Shown: positions 24,751 through 33,250 of the stretch, piece after piece
Layout: each line of letters begins with the position of its first letter
How positions within the stretch are numbered: the first letter of the stretch is position 1
Source: RBG-16-66-20 sp040752005
GTDB taxonomy: Bacteria; Pseudomonadota; Gammaproteobacteria; Burkholderiales; SG8-39
Assembly: GCA_040752005.1 (NCBI GenBank)
Contig: JBFMFX010000005.1
Coordinates: 62,001-126,000, forward strand
DNA length: 64,000 nucleotides
Reading direction: 5' to 3'
Notes under the pieces: model-generated
What the model was told of the DNA's origin: nothing
What the model saw: only the letters and a program-made list of their open reading frames with translations
Databases searched by the model: none
Made by a program: the position numbers and the translations under genes

Positions 24751-25641
24751 TTGGCGCAGGCCGCGATTCCGCGCTGGGCGGGGGTGCTCGTGCTCGCCAC
24801 CATCGCCGCCGTGTTCGGTTCGAACCATGTTGCGGCGCGCGTCGCCTTCGAGCACGGAGCGAACGTGCAGACCGCGGTCGCCGTGCGCTCGGCGGGCACC
24901 GCCCTCCTGGTGCTCGCGCTGCTTGCCGCGCAACGGGTGCCGGTGCGGCTTGCGCGCGCAAGCCTCGGGCGGGCGGCGGCGATCGGGGTGCTGCTCGCGG
25001 TGCAGAGCTACTGCCTTTACTCGGCGGTGGCGCTCATTCCGGTCGCGCTCGCGCTCCTCGCCTTCCAGACCTTCCCGATGGTGCTCGCGCTGATCACCTG
25101 GGCGGCCGAAGGCAGGCGGCCGGCGCGGCGTACGCTCGTCGCGATGCCGGTGGCGCTCGCGGGTCTCGCCCTCGCGCTCGACGTGGCGGGAGCGGGCCGC
25201 GCCATCGCCGATCGGTGGCGCGAGATCGGCGCGGGCGTTCTCTGGGCAAGCGCGGCGTCGCTTTCCTTCGGCGGCGTGCTGTACCTCACCAACCGATGGC
25301 TGGGCGCGGTGGACGGGCGGCTTCGCACCCTGGTGGTCATGACGGTGGTCGCCGCGGTGATGATCGCGGCGAGCGTCGCGACCGACAGCCTGCGGGCGCC
25401 CGCGGACGCGCGCGGCTGGACGGCCCTTGCGCTCCTCACGCTCTTCTACGGCAGCGCGTTCATCGCGCTGTTCATCGTCCTGCCGCGCGTGGACGCGGTC
25501 AACACCTCGTTCGCGCTCAACTTCGAGCCGATCGCGGTGCTCGCGATCGCGTGGGCGGTGCTCGGACAGGCGATCGCGCCGCTGCAGATCGCCGGCATGT
25601 TCGTCGTGCTCGCCGCGATCGTGTTCGGAGCGCGCCAGTGA
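24751..25641 (+). CDS. EamA/DMT-family membrane transporter
   Basis: A 296-residue integral membrane protein with about ten hydrophobic helices in two EamA repeats, for example VLVLATIAAVFGSNHVAARVAF and VALIPVALALLAFQTFPMVLALI in the first, and ALLTLFYGSAFIALFIVLPRV in the second. It moves small metabolites across the inner membrane, often as exporter. TTG start at 24751 with GAAGG upstream. Its last codons overlap the histidine phosphatase start (GTGA). Confidence 0.88.
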   Translation: MAQAAIPRWAGVLVLATIAAVFGSNHVAARVAFEHGANVQTAVAVRSAGTALLVLALLAAQRVPVRLARASLGRAAAIGVLLAVQSYCLYSAVALIPVALALLAFQTFPMVLALITWAAEGRRPARRTLVAMPVALAGLALALDVAGAGRAIADRWREIGAGVLWASAASLSFGGVLYLTNRWLGAVDGRLRTLVVMTVVAAVMIAASVATDSLRAPADARGWTALALLTLFYGSAFIALFIVLPRVDAVNTSFALNFEPIAVLAIAWAVLGQAIAPLQIAGMFVVLAAIVFGARQ

Positions 25642-26261
25642 CGCGCCTGGTGCTCGTGCGCCATGGGGAGACGGCGTGGAACGCCGAGCACCGCGTGCAG
25701 GGGCAATTCGACGTGCCGCTCAACGAGGCCGGCCGCAGGCAGGCCGAGGCCGTCGCCGCGGCGCTTGCACGCGAGCGCTTCGCCGCGATCTGGTCGAGCG
25801 ACCTCGCGCGTGCGCGCCAGACGGCGGCGCCGGCGGCCGCGGTGCTCGGGCTCGAGGTGCGCCTCGACCCGGATCTGCGCGAGCGCCACTACGGCATCTT
25901 CGAGACCCTCACCTACGCCGAGGTAAGGCAGCGCTATCCGGAGGACTACGCGCGCTTCGAGCGCCGCGAGCCGGACTACGACTTTCGCACCGGCGAGTCC
26001 TTGCGCGCGTTCTACGAGCGGGCGGTCGCCTGCGTGCACCGCATCGCCGCGGCGCACGCAGGCGATGCCGTGCTCGTCTTCACCCACGGCGGCGTGCTCG
26101 ACAAACTCTACCGGTTCGTCACCGGCACGCCGCTTTCCGCGCCGCGCGAATTTGCGATCCCCAACTGCGGCATCAACCGCCTCGCCGCCGATCCCTGGCG
26201 CATCCTCGTCTGGGCGGACATCGCGCATCTCGAACGCACCCTCGACGATCTGCCGGAATAA
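25638..26261 (+). CDS. Histidine phosphatase family protein
   Basis: A 207-residue phosphoglycerate-mutase-like phosphatase. Phosphohistidine motif LVLVRHGETAWNAEH at the N-terminus, WSSDLARARQTAAP, and FTHGGVLDKLYRF with the second catalytic histidine. Substrate unknown; similar to broad-specificity GpmB/CobC-type phosphatases. Start GTG at 25638 overlaps the transporter stop by 4 nt, and closes the Bug-dehydrogenase-transporter operon. The 153 bp after its stop hold nothing clear. Confidence 0.9.
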   Translation: MTRLVLVRHGETAWNAEHRVQGQFDVPLNEAGRRQAEAVAAALARERFAAIWSSDLARARQTAAPAAAVLGLEVRLDPDLRERHYGIFETLTYAEVRQRYPEDYARFERREPDYDFRTGESLRAFYERAVACVHRIAAAHAGDAVLVFTHGGVLDKLYRFVTGTPLSAPREFAIPNCGINRLAADPWRILVWADIAHLERTLDDLPE

Positions 26262-26414
26262 GGCGCGGTCAGGGCCAGGAAAACACGGTCGGGCCCCGCT
26301 TTTCGGGTTCGCTCGTGGGTCGGCGGTATCCGGGCAACGGGCGCCGTGAGCGCGCTCAAGTATTTCGCTGAACGGCCGATATCCCTGGGGAAACCGTTTT
26401 CGGGAGAAAACACG

Positions 26415-26729
26415 ATGACTGCACGGATTGCAATTGCCGTCCTTGCCGCTGCGTTCGTTGCCGGGGCGAGCGCCGGTTCGCCGCGTGGGGTGCCCGGCGA
26501 GAAGCTCGACAGCGGGCTGGGCGAAATGCCTCCCTACGCCGAGTGGGCCGCGCATCCGGTGCTCGTTCGCTACACGGCGAGCGAGCTGGAGGCCGCGCGA
26601 CGCGACCCGAACCATGTCGTCGGCGAAAAAATTGACAGTGGGCTGGGCGAGATGCCGCCGTACCGCGAGTGGCACGCCGATCCGGTGCTGCGGCGCTACG
26701 CCGGGGCGGCACTCGTCGTTTCGCGCTGA
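26415..26729 (+). CDS. Small exported protein with two internal repeats
   Basis: A 104-residue protein with a signal peptide (MTARIAIAVLAAAFVAGASA). The mature part consists of two near-identical units of about 26 residues: GEKLDSGLGEMPPYAEW plus AAHPVLVRY, and GEKIDSGLGEMPPYREW plus HADPVLRRY, joined by a charged linker. Two tandem copies suggest a repeated binding module or a beta-hairpin pair. No family recognised. The start was placed at 26415 for the signal peptide; GGGAG lies 10 bp upstream. It is followed by a palindromic terminator. Confidence 0.7.
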   Translation: MTARIAIAVLAAAFVAGASAGSPRGVPGEKLDSGLGEMPPYAEWAAHPVLVRYTASELEAARRDPNHVVGEKIDSGLGEMPPYREWHADPVLRRYAGAALVVSR

Positions 26730-26802
26730 CGCTGCGGTGAGCCGGGCCGGGCGTCGTACCGGGCCCGGGCGCCACGCGACGACGACGCGGCTGCTCGCGC
26801 GC

Positions 26803-26836
26803 AACAGGGTCAGACCCGGGTCTGACCCTGTTTTTC
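26803..26836. repeat. Long palindrome, copy 1; works as a terminator
   Basis: A 30-bp perfect palindrome: AACAGGGTCAGACCC followed by its exact reverse complement, then TTTT. It lies between the convergent repeat-protein gene and spermidine synthase-like gene. The same core occurs again at 30820-30851 in a different context. The GC stem plus T-run would terminate plus-strand transcription, and the palindrome can fold on either strand. Confidence 0.8.
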
Positions 26837-26848
26837 GCGCCGTCCGAG

Positions 26849-28912
26849 TTACCGCACCACCTTGAACAGGTTGTTGAAGCTGTCGGTCCAGGGCTGAAGG
26901 CCCGGGATGTCCTCGATCTCGCTCGCGTCGGTGAAGCGCTTGTCGGCGAGAAGGATCTCGTTCTCGGTGACGAGAACGTAGGAGGTGCCGGAGTACTTGT
27001 CCTCGCTCGGATCGTCCTCGACGAGGATCGCCTTCATGCCCTCCGCTTCGGCCACGAGCTTGACGAGCGGTGCGAGGTTCACGAACCGGTTGGTGACGTT
27101 GTAGACGATGACGCCCCCGGGGGCGAGATGGCGGCGATAGACGCGCAGCGCCTCGCGCGTGAGCAGGTGAATGGGGATCGAGCCGCTGGAGAACGCGTCC
27201 ACCGAGAGAAGGTCGAACCGCTGCGGCGGATCACGCTCCAGGTTCAGGCGCCCGTCGCCGGTGACGATGTCAATTTTCGCCTTCGATTCCCGCAGATACC
27301 AGAAGTGCTCGCGCGCGATACGCACCACCTCGGGATCGAGCTCGTAGATGCGGAAATAGTCTCCCGGTCTCGCCCAGGCGGTGAAGACGCCGACACCGAG
27401 CCCCACCACGCCGACGCGCCGCGGCCGGCCGTTGTAGAAGTCGAGCGCGCGCGCGATGCCGGAGGTCGGGCCGAAATAGCTGATGGGTTCGGCGCGCAGC
27501 TCCGGATCGGTGTACTGCCAGCCGTGGTTGATGACGCCGTGCACCAGGCTGCGCGTGGTGTGCGCGTCGCCCCGGTCGGTCTCTTTCACCCGGAGCGTGC
27601 CGTAGAAGTTGCGGGTGACGAGCAGTGCGTTCGCGCGCACGTAGGCGAGATATTCGTACGCGAACCAGGCCACCGTCGCGGTCACCGCGATCGCCGCCGC
27701 GGGCGTGACGACTGCCACCGCGCGGTTGGCGATCTTCCAGCGCGTCGGCCAGGTGAGCCAGGCCACGAGCAGCCCGCAGGCGACGAGCGCGATCGGCAGC
27801 TCCAGGTAGAAGTCGAACACGCGCGGCGCCACCAGCCCGACGAAGAGGCCGCCGGCCGCGCCGCCCAGAGACACCATGAGGTAAAAGCGCGTCAGGTACT
27901 TCGGCGCCGGACGCATCGCCGCGAGTTCGCCGTGGCAGAACATGCACGCGGCGAACAGTCCGGCGCTATAGAGCGCGATCGAGGCGCGGATGTTCATGAC
28001 GCCGAGGTTCTCGTACAGGAAGTACGCCATCGCGACAAGCAGGACGAAGAGAAGCGGCAGGCCCCACGCGCGCGAATACCAGCCGCTCACGCCGCGGCGC
28101 GAAGTGACGTCGAAGACGAGGATGAACGAGGCGAGGTAGAGGACCAGCGGCAGGATCCAGATGAACGGCACCGAGGCGATGTTCTGAGTGATATGGTTGG
28201 TGACGGCGAGCAGCATCAGCGAGCCCAGCGCCGACAGTCCGAGCCACAGCGCGTAATCCCCCGCGCGCGGCGGGCGCACCGCCTGCACCGCTTGCGTCGT
28301 CGCCGCGGCGACGGGCGCGGAGGCGGGTTCCTCGTGGCGCGCCGCTTGCCAGGCGGCGGCGATGCAGAGCGCCGCGAACACCGCGTAGAGCGCGCTCCAG
28401 CCCCAGGCCTGCGCGGGCAGCGACACCAGCGGCTCGATCACCGGCGGATAGGCGATGAGGGCGACGAGCGAGGCGAGGTTGGAGAGTGCGAACAGCCGGT
28501 ACACCGTGCTGCGCGGAAAGGTGCGCGCGAACCACGCCTGCACGAGCGGCCCCGTGGTCGAGAGCAGGAAGTACGGCAGGCCGATGGTGGCCGCGAGCAG
28601 CAGCAGGATGCGGCGGGTGGGCTCGGTGTCCGGGTCCGGCTTCCACGACTCGGCGGCGAGGATCGGCAGGAAGGCGAGGCTCGCGACGAGCAGCGCGGTA
28701 TGCAGGACCGCCTGCGCGCGCGGCGAGAGCTTGCGCGCGACGGCGTCCGAGTACGCGTAGCCCGCGAGCAGCACGACCTGGAAGAACACCATGCAGGTGG
28801 TCCACACCGCCGCGGTGCCGCCGAACCACGGCAGGATCTGCTTGGCGATGATCGGCTGCACGAGAAAGAGCAGGAATGCGCTCGTGAAGACGGTGGCGGC
28901 GAACAGAAGCAT
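26849..28912 (-). CDS. Membrane-fused spermidine synthase-like protein
   Basis: A 687-residue protein. Residues 1 to about 400 hold roughly ten transmembrane helices (starts LLFAATVFTSAFLLFLVQPI; FYLMVSLGGAAGGLFVGL later). The C-terminal domain is a spermidine synthase-type methyltransferase fold: VGVVGLGVGVFTAWA (cofactor loop), IYELDPEVVRIA, VTGDGRL, and FDLLSVDAFSSGSIPIHLLT. Many proteobacteria carry such fusions; polyamine synthesis is not proven for them. No speD-like gene is nearby. Convergent with the repeat protein across the palindromic terminator. Confidence 0.9.
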   Translation of the reverse strand: MLLFAATVFTSAFLLFLVQPIIAKQILPWFGGTAAVWTTCMVFFQVVLLAGYAYSDAVARKLSPRAQAVLHTALLVASLAFLPILAAESWKPDPDTEPTRRILLLLAATIGLPYFLLSTTGPLVQAWFARTFPRSTVYRLFALSNLASLVALIAYPPVIEPLVSLPAQAWGWSALYAVFAALCIAAAWQAARHEEPASAPVAAATTQAVQAVRPPRAGDYALWLGLSALGSLMLLAVTNHITQNIASVPFIWILPLVLYLASFILVFDVTSRRGVSGWYSRAWGLPLLFVLLVAMAYFLYENLGVMNIRASIALYSAGLFAACMFCHGELAAMRPAPKYLTRFYLMVSLGGAAGGLFVGLVAPRVFDFYLELPIALVACGLLVAWLTWPTRWKIANRAVAVVTPAAAIAVTATVAWFAYEYLAYVRANALLVTRNFYGTLRVKETDRGDAHTTRSLVHGVINHGWQYTDPELRAEPISYFGPTSGIARALDFYNGRPRRVGVVGLGVGVFTAWARPGDYFRIYELDPEVVRIAREHFWYLRESKAKIDIVTGDGRLNLERDPPQRFDLLSVDAFSSGSIPIHLLTREALRVYRRHLAPGGVIVYNVTNRFVNLAPLVKLVAEAEGMKAILVEDDPSEDKYSGTSYVLVTENEILLADKRFTDASEIEDIPGLQPWTDSFNNLFKVVR

Positions 28913-28949
28913 CGGAGGTTCCCGCGAAAAAGCCGCAATTATCCCGGAT

Positions 28950-29939
28950 TCAGGGTGCGGCGAGCGGCTCCTCGTCCATCGCCGCGGTCTGCTCGCGAAG
29001 CTCCAGGATCCGGTCCTGCCAGTAGCGTGCCGTGCCGAACCAGGGAAACGCGGCCGGGAAGGCCGGGTCGTTCCAGCGGCGCGCGATCCAGGCGCAGTAG
29101 TGGACGAGGCGCAGCGTCCGCAGGGGTTCGATCAGCATCAGCTCGCGAGCGTCGAAGTCCTGAAAGCGCCGGTATCCGGCAAGTAGCGCCCGCAGGGCTC
29201 GCTCGGCTGACGGCCGCTCGGCCGGGAGCAGCATCCACAGGTCCTGTACCGCCGGCCCCGTGCGAGCGTCGTCCAGGTCCACGAAGTGGGGCCCCGCCTC
29301 GGTCCAGAGGATGTTGCCGGCATGGCAGTCGCCGTGCAGCCGGATTCCGGGCACAGCGCCCGCCGCGGCGATCGTCTGGCGCGCGCGCTCCAGCGCCTGC
29401 GCCGAGGCGGCGGCCCATGCGGGAAGGAGGTCCGGCGGGATGAAGCCGGAGGCGAGCAGCCACTCGCGCGGCTCGGTGCCGAAGGTGTCGGCGTCCAGCG
29501 GCGGCCGATGCGCAAAGGCGCGCGCCGCGCCGACCGCGTGGATGCGTCCGAGAAACCGCCCGATCCACTCCAGCACCGCCTCGTCTTCCAGCTCCGGCGC
29601 GCGTCCGCCGCGGCGGGGAAAGACCGCGAAGCGAAACCCCGCGTGCTCGAAGAGCGTGCGGCCGCCGGCCTCGAGCGGCGCCACCACCGGAATCTCGCAC
29701 TCGGCAAGTTCGCGGGCAAAGGCGTGCTCCTCCAGGATCTGCGCATCGCTCCAGCGCCCGGGGCGATAGAACTTGGCGACGACGTGGCCGCCCGCTTCGA
29801 GGCCCACCTGATAGACGCGGTTCTCGAAGCTGTTGAGCGCGAGCAGCCTCCCGTCGCCGCGCCAGCCCGCGGCGGCGAGCGCATCGAGCACGGTATCCGG
29901 AGTCAGGCCATCGTAGGGCCGGGCGCGAGCGCTCGCCAT
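28950..29939 (-). CDS. srkA: Serine/threonine protein kinase, SrkA (RdoA/YihE) family
   Basis: A 329-residue kinase-fold protein. Start region YDGLTPDTVLDALAAAGW; ATP-site strand NSFENRVYQVGLE and lysine in VVAKFYRPGRW; catalytic loop LHGDCHAGNIL; metal site FVDLDDARTGP. SrkA counteracts stress-induced death through phosphorylation of unknown targets in E. coli. Start ATG at 29939 was chosen as the family N-terminus; a TACAAT hexamer ends 6 bp upstream, so the mRNA may be leaderless. Divergent from the MlaF-like gene. Confidence 0.9.
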   Translation of the reverse strand: MASARARPYDGLTPDTVLDALAAAGWRGDGRLLALNSFENRVYQVGLEAGGHVVAKFYRPGRWSDAQILEEHAFARELAECEIPVVAPLEAGGRTLFEHAGFRFAVFPRRGGRAPELEDEAVLEWIGRFLGRIHAVGAARAFAHRPPLDADTFGTEPREWLLASGFIPPDLLPAWAAASAQALERARQTIAAAGAVPGIRLHGDCHAGNILWTEAGPHFVDLDDARTGPAVQDLWMLLPAERPSAERALRALLAGYRRFQDFDARELMLIEPLRTLRLVHYCAWIARRWNDPAFPAAFPWFGTARYWQDRILELREQTAAMDEEPLAAP

Positions 29940-29945
29940 GGCGGG

Positions 29946-29951
29946 ATTGTA
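29946..29951 (-). promoter_or_regulatory. -10 element for a probably leaderless srkA transcript
   Basis: Minus-strand TACAAT followed by six bases (CCCGCC) and the ATG at 29939. No Shine-Dalgarno lies between. Confidence 0.5.
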
Positions 29952-30018
29952 GGGCGCGCGCCATCGCCGGACCCGCTCGCGCCGGCTGCGCTCGCCTGCT
30001 GCTAGACTCCGACGCTCG

Positions 30019-30843
30019 ATGGACACGCAAACCCTGGTCGAGATCTCCGACCTTCACTTCGCCTACAACGACCTGCCGGTCTTCCGGGGGCTGTCGCTAT
30101 CCATTCCGCGCGGCAAGGTGGTGGCGATCCTCGGCGGCTCGGGCAGCGGCAAGTCCACGCTGCTGAAGCTGATCGGGGGCCAGCTCGAGCCCGCGCGCGG
30201 CTGGGTCCGCGTCGCCGGCAAGGTGGTGCACAAGCTCGACACCGACGAGCTGTACGCGCTGCGGCGCAAGATGGGAATGATGTTCCAGGTCTCGGGCCTG
30301 TTCAGCGATCTGTCGGTGTACGAGAACATCGCGTTCCCGATCCGCGAGCACTACCGGCTGCCCGAGGATCTGGTGCGGCCGCTGGTGCTGATGAAGCTCG
30401 ACGCCGTGGGCCTGCGCGGCGCGCGCGACATGATGCCGGGCGACCTCTCCGGCGGCATGGCGCGGCGCGTGGCGCTCGCGCGCGCGATCGCGACCGATCC
30501 CCTGCTCGTGATGTACGACGAGCCCTTCGGCGGGCTGGATCCCATCTCGCTCAACCAGATCGCGCAGCTCATCCGGCGCCTGAACGACGCGCTCGGGCTC
30601 ACCTCGATCGTGGTGACGTACGACGTTTCCGAGTCGCTCAAGCTGGTGGACTATCTCTACGTCGTCGCCGAGGGCCGGCTCGTGGGCGAAGGCGAGCCGG
30701 AAAAGCTGCTCGAATCCGACGATCCTTATCTTCGCCAGTTCCTGCACGCCCTTCCCGACGGGCCGGTGCGTTTTCACTTTCCGGCGCCGCCGCTCGAAGA
30801 AGCCCTCCGCCTTGCGCGCAAACAGGGTCAGACCCGGGTCTGA
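30019..30843 (+). CDS. ABC transporter ATPase, MlaF-like (orphan)
   Basis: A 274-residue ATPase: Walker A LGGSGSGKST (residues 38-47), Q-loop MMFQVSGLFSDLSVYEN, signature LSGGMARRVALARA, Walker B LLVMYDEPFGGLD, matching MlaF, the ATPase of the MlaFEDB phospholipid transporter at the inner membrane. The usual mlaE/mlaD neighbours are absent; an antisense msrB follows. The last eight or nine residues and the stop codon come from a palindromic repeat (30820-30851), so the C-terminus is probably not the ancestral one. TAGACT ends 10 bp before the ATG. Confidence 0.85.
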   Translation: MDTQTLVEISDLHFAYNDLPVFRGLSLSIPRGKVVAILGGSGSGKSTLLKLIGGQLEPARGWVRVAGKVVHKLDTDELYALRRKMGMMFQVSGLFSDLSVYENIAFPIREHYRLPEDLVRPLVLMKLDAVGLRGARDMMPGDLSGGMARRVALARAIATDPLLVMYDEPFGGLDPISLNQIAQLIRRLNDALGLTSIVVTYDVSESLKLVDYLYVVAEGRLVGEGEPEKLLESDDPYLRQFLHALPDGPVRFHFPAPPLEEALRLARKQGQTRV

Positions 30844-30851
30844 CCCTGTTT
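30820..30851. repeat. Long palindrome, copy 2; encodes the 3' end of the MlaF-like gene
   Basis: A 32-bp perfect palindrome, AAACAGGGTCAGACCC and its reverse complement, almost identical to 26803-26832 and preceded by the same CGCGC. It contains the MlaF-like stop codon and ends 4 bp before the msrB stop codon on the other strand, so it probably also serves as bidirectional terminator. Confidence 0.8.
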
Positions 30852-30855
30852 GGGG

Positions 30856-31407
30856 TCAGGGCTTGAGGGGGATGAAGCGCAGGGCGACGCCGTTGTTGCA
30901 GTAGCGCAGCCGCGTCGGCGGCGGGCCGTCGTCGAACACGTGGCCGTGGTGCCCGCCGCAGCGGATGCAGTGGTACTCGGTGCGCGGATAGATGAGGGTG
31001 TAGTCCTTCTTGGTGCCGAACACGCCCGGGATGGTGGTGAAGAACGACGGCCAGCCGGTGCCGCTGTCGAACTTCATCGCCGAGGTAAAGAGCGGCAGGT
31101 CGCAACCGGCGCAGACGAACACCCCCGGGCGTTTTTCGTCGTTCAGGGGGCTCGTGAACGGCCGCTCGGTGCCTTCCTCGCGCAGCACGTGGAACGCCGC
31201 GGGCGACAGGCGCTTGCGCCATTCCTCCTTCGACAGCTCGACTCTCTGCGCGGGATCCGGCACGGGGACGCCCGGAGCGAGGAAGCTCTTCCAGTTCTTC
31301 TGCAGGGCTTCGATGTCCTTCATGGTCTTCGGCTGGGCGCGCGCCTGCCCGAGCCGCGCGGCGAACGGCGCCGCGGCAAGCCACGCAAGCAGGGTACGAC
31401 GCTTCAC
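30856..31407 (-). CDS. msrB: Peptide-methionine (R)-S-oxide reductase, exported
   Basis: A 183-residue MsrB that repairs methionine-R-sulfoxide. A twin-arginine type signal (MKRRTLLAWLAAAPFAARLG, cleavage near ARA) suggests periplasmic action. The zinc cysteines are in FVCAGCDLPLF and YHCIRCGGHHGHVFDDGP, and the catalytic cysteine in RYCNNGVALRF (the usual text is RYCINSVAL). The central SGTGWPSFF motif is intact. Stops within 5 bp of palindrome copy 2; divergent from Bug receptor 3. Confidence 0.93.
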   Translation of the reverse strand: MKRRTLLAWLAAAPFAARLGQARAQPKTMKDIEALQKNWKSFLAPGVPVPDPAQRVELSKEEWRKRLSPAAFHVLREEGTERPFTSPLNDEKRPGVFVCAGCDLPLFTSAMKFDSGTGWPSFFTTIPGVFGTKKDYTLIYPRTEYHCIRCGGHHGHVFDDGPPPTRLRYCNNGVALRFIPLKP

Positions 31408-31504
31408 GCCGGTCTCCTTTCGCGAAACGGTGCGCCGGCTGGTCGCGCAATCGGCTGCATCCGGATGCAGGGTAATCTATCATCCTCTGCAAGGGGGAAA
31501 TCGC

Positions 31505-32473
31505 ATGAAGCGCGTCTTTGCTGCCGCCGCGCTCGGACTTTGCGCCGCCGCGGCCCTCGCGCAGGACTACCCGAGCCGCCCGATCACGATGGTGGTGGCG
31601 TTTCCGCCCGGGGGCGTGGCCGACATCGTCGGCCGGCCGCTTGCCGCCGCGATGGAAAAGACGCTCAAACAGCCGGTGCTCGTCGTCAACCGGCCGGGGG
31701 CGGGAGGCGCGACCGGCACCGCGTCGGTGGCGAAGGCGGCCCCCGACGGCTATACGATCCTGATGACGCTGTCCTCGATCTCGATCTTTCCGGTCGCCGA
31801 CCGCATCAACGGCCGCCCGCCCGCCTATGAACTCAAGGACTTCGCTCCGATCGCGCTGGTGACCGCCGATCCGACGGTGCTGGTGGTGCGCGCCGACGGG
31901 CCCTACAAGACGCTGAAGGACTTCGTCGAAGCGGCAAGAGCGAACCCCGGCAAGATCAATTACTCCTCCTCGGGCGTGTACGGCACGCTGCACGTGGCGA
32001 TGGAAATCTTCGCTCACGCCGCCGGAATCAAGCTATTTCACATACCGTATCAAGGCGGCGGCCCGGCGGTGACCGCGCTCCTTGGCGGGCAGGTCGAGGC
32101 GCTCGCCTCCGGGCCGGCGGCCGCGATCGGCCAGATCAAGGCGGGCAAGATGCGGGCGCTTGCGGCCTGGAGCGACAAGCGCATCCCGATGATGCCGGAT
32201 GTCCCCACCTTCAAGGAGCTGGGTTACGACGCCGAGTTCTACATCTGGTCGGGCGTGGTGGCGCCGGCGGCAACGCCGCAGCCGATCCTGCAGCGCCTGC
32301 GCGAGGCGGTGCGCGACGCGGTGCACTCGTCCGACTTCAAGGCGGCGATGGACAAGGTGGCGACGCCGATCGCGTATTTGGACGCGCCCGAGTTCCAGAA
32401 ATACTGGGAGCGCGACGCCGCGCGCCTTGCGGTCGCGCTCGAAAAGATCGGCCGGGTCGAGGACAAGAAGTAG
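31505..32473 (+). CDS. Bug/TctC-family periplasmic receptor 3
   Basis: A 322-residue receptor: signal peptide MKRVFAAAALGLCAAAALA, cleavage before QDYPSRP; MVVAFPPGGVADIVGRPLA, VVNRPGAGGATGTASVAKA, IKLFHIPYQGGGPAVTALLGG. The C-terminus (WERDAARLAVALEKIGRVED) departs from the typical W-G-x-V-V ending of the others. GGGGG lies upstream of the ATG. Single gene flanked by unrelated antisense genes; ligand unknown. Confidence 0.93.
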   Translation: MKRVFAAAALGLCAAAALAQDYPSRPITMVVAFPPGGVADIVGRPLAAAMEKTLKQPVLVVNRPGAGGATGTASVAKAAPDGYTILMTLSSISIFPVADRINGRPPAYELKDFAPIALVTADPTVLVVRADGPYKTLKDFVEAARANPGKINYSSSGVYGTLHVAMEIFAHAAGIKLFHIPYQGGGPAVTALLGGQVEALASGPAAAIGQIKAGKMRALAAWSDKRIPMMPDVPTFKELGYDAEFYIWSGVVAPAATPQPILQRLREAVRDAVHSSDFKAAMDKVATPIAYLDAPEFQKYWERDAARLAVALEKIGRVEDKK

Positions 32474-32485
32474 CGCGGCAACGCA

Positions 32486-33217
32486 TCAGGCGCCTTTGGC
32501 GCGGGCTTGGCTCCGGCCGCGACGCGGAGAAGGAGCCTCACCCCTTTTCCGGCGGACGAGCGCCGCGAAGCGCGAGCCCTTGGGCGCGCGGTACTGCAGC
32601 AGCGCGCCGACGCGCCGTTCGAACGGATCGCGGCGCCTGAGCGCGCGCGCCTGCGCGGCGCTGATGAGCCGGAAGTGACGCACCGCCTCGAGATTCTCGG
32701 CGACCTTCCACGCACCGTCCTCGCCGGTCACCCAGTCGGCCGGGTCCATGCGCCTGAGGTCATAGGGAAGCGAATACCGGCGCAGCGTCTTCTCGTCGCG
32801 CGCGTTGTAGTACTCGTGAAAGTACGACATGGCGAGTTCGCGCAGCGAGCGGTATACCGGGTCGCGCCAGCGCAGGCCGACACCGTTCGTCTTCGAGATC
32901 GCACCCCAGCACCCGTGGCGGCGAAACAGCGCGACCACGTGGTCGTAGTCGCGCACCGCCTCGAGATCGAGCAAGAGCGGTGCCTCGCCGTGGATCCAGA
33001 GCGCGCAGGCTGCCACCAGCGCCCCCTCGATGCAGTGCGCGCGCCGCTCGCGCAGCACGACGCGCACCGAGTGGCAGGTGTCGCCGTTGCGCTCGAAGTT
33101 GAGCGGCAGGTCGTAGAGGAAGCGCTGGATTTTCTCGGGGGTGGTGAGCCGGGCGAGCTCGGCGTACTCGTCCCGGTCGAGGCCCAGCATTTCGCGGGTG
33201 GCGTGCCTTACTCGCAT
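32486..33217 (-). CDS. Conserved hypothetical protein, transglutaminase-like features
   Basis: A 243-residue soluble protein. A CHSVRVVLRERRAHCIEGALVAA segment followed by DYDHVVALFR and GCWGAISKTNGVGLRWRDPVYRSLRELAMSYFHEYY suggests a papain/transglutaminase-like Cys-His arrangement, but the assignment is tentative. The tail is Arg-rich and basic (RRGRSQARAKGA). Start at 33217 was chosen because further upstream sequence is antisense to the UroD-like gene. Divergent from that gene by 33 bp. Confidence 0.6.
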   Translation of the reverse strand: MRVRHATREMLGLDRDEYAELARLTTPEKIQRFLYDLPLNFERNGDTCHSVRVVLRERRAHCIEGALVAACALWIHGEAPLLLDLEAVRDYDHVVALFRRHGCWGAISKTNGVGLRWRDPVYRSLRELAMSYFHEYYNARDEKTLRRYSLPYDLRRMDPADWVTGEDGAWKVAENLEAVRHFRLISAAQARALRRRDPFERRVGALLQYRAPKGSRFAALVRRKRGEAPSPRRGRSQARAKGA

Positions 33218-33238
33218 CTTCTCGCGGGCAAGTGTAGC

Positions 33239-33244
33239 TAAAAT
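33239..33244 (+). promoter_or_regulatory. -10 element directly before the UroD-like gene
   Basis: TAAAAT ends six bases before the GTG at 33251, with no Shine-Dalgarno; leaderless initiation is suggested. Confidence 0.45.
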
Positions 33245-33250
33245 CCGCCG

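Noticed and set aside
27128..29443. A 771-residue plus-strand frame over the spermidine synthase-like and kinase genes
   Set aside because: Arg/Glu/His-rich shadow of two clearly coding minus-strand genes.
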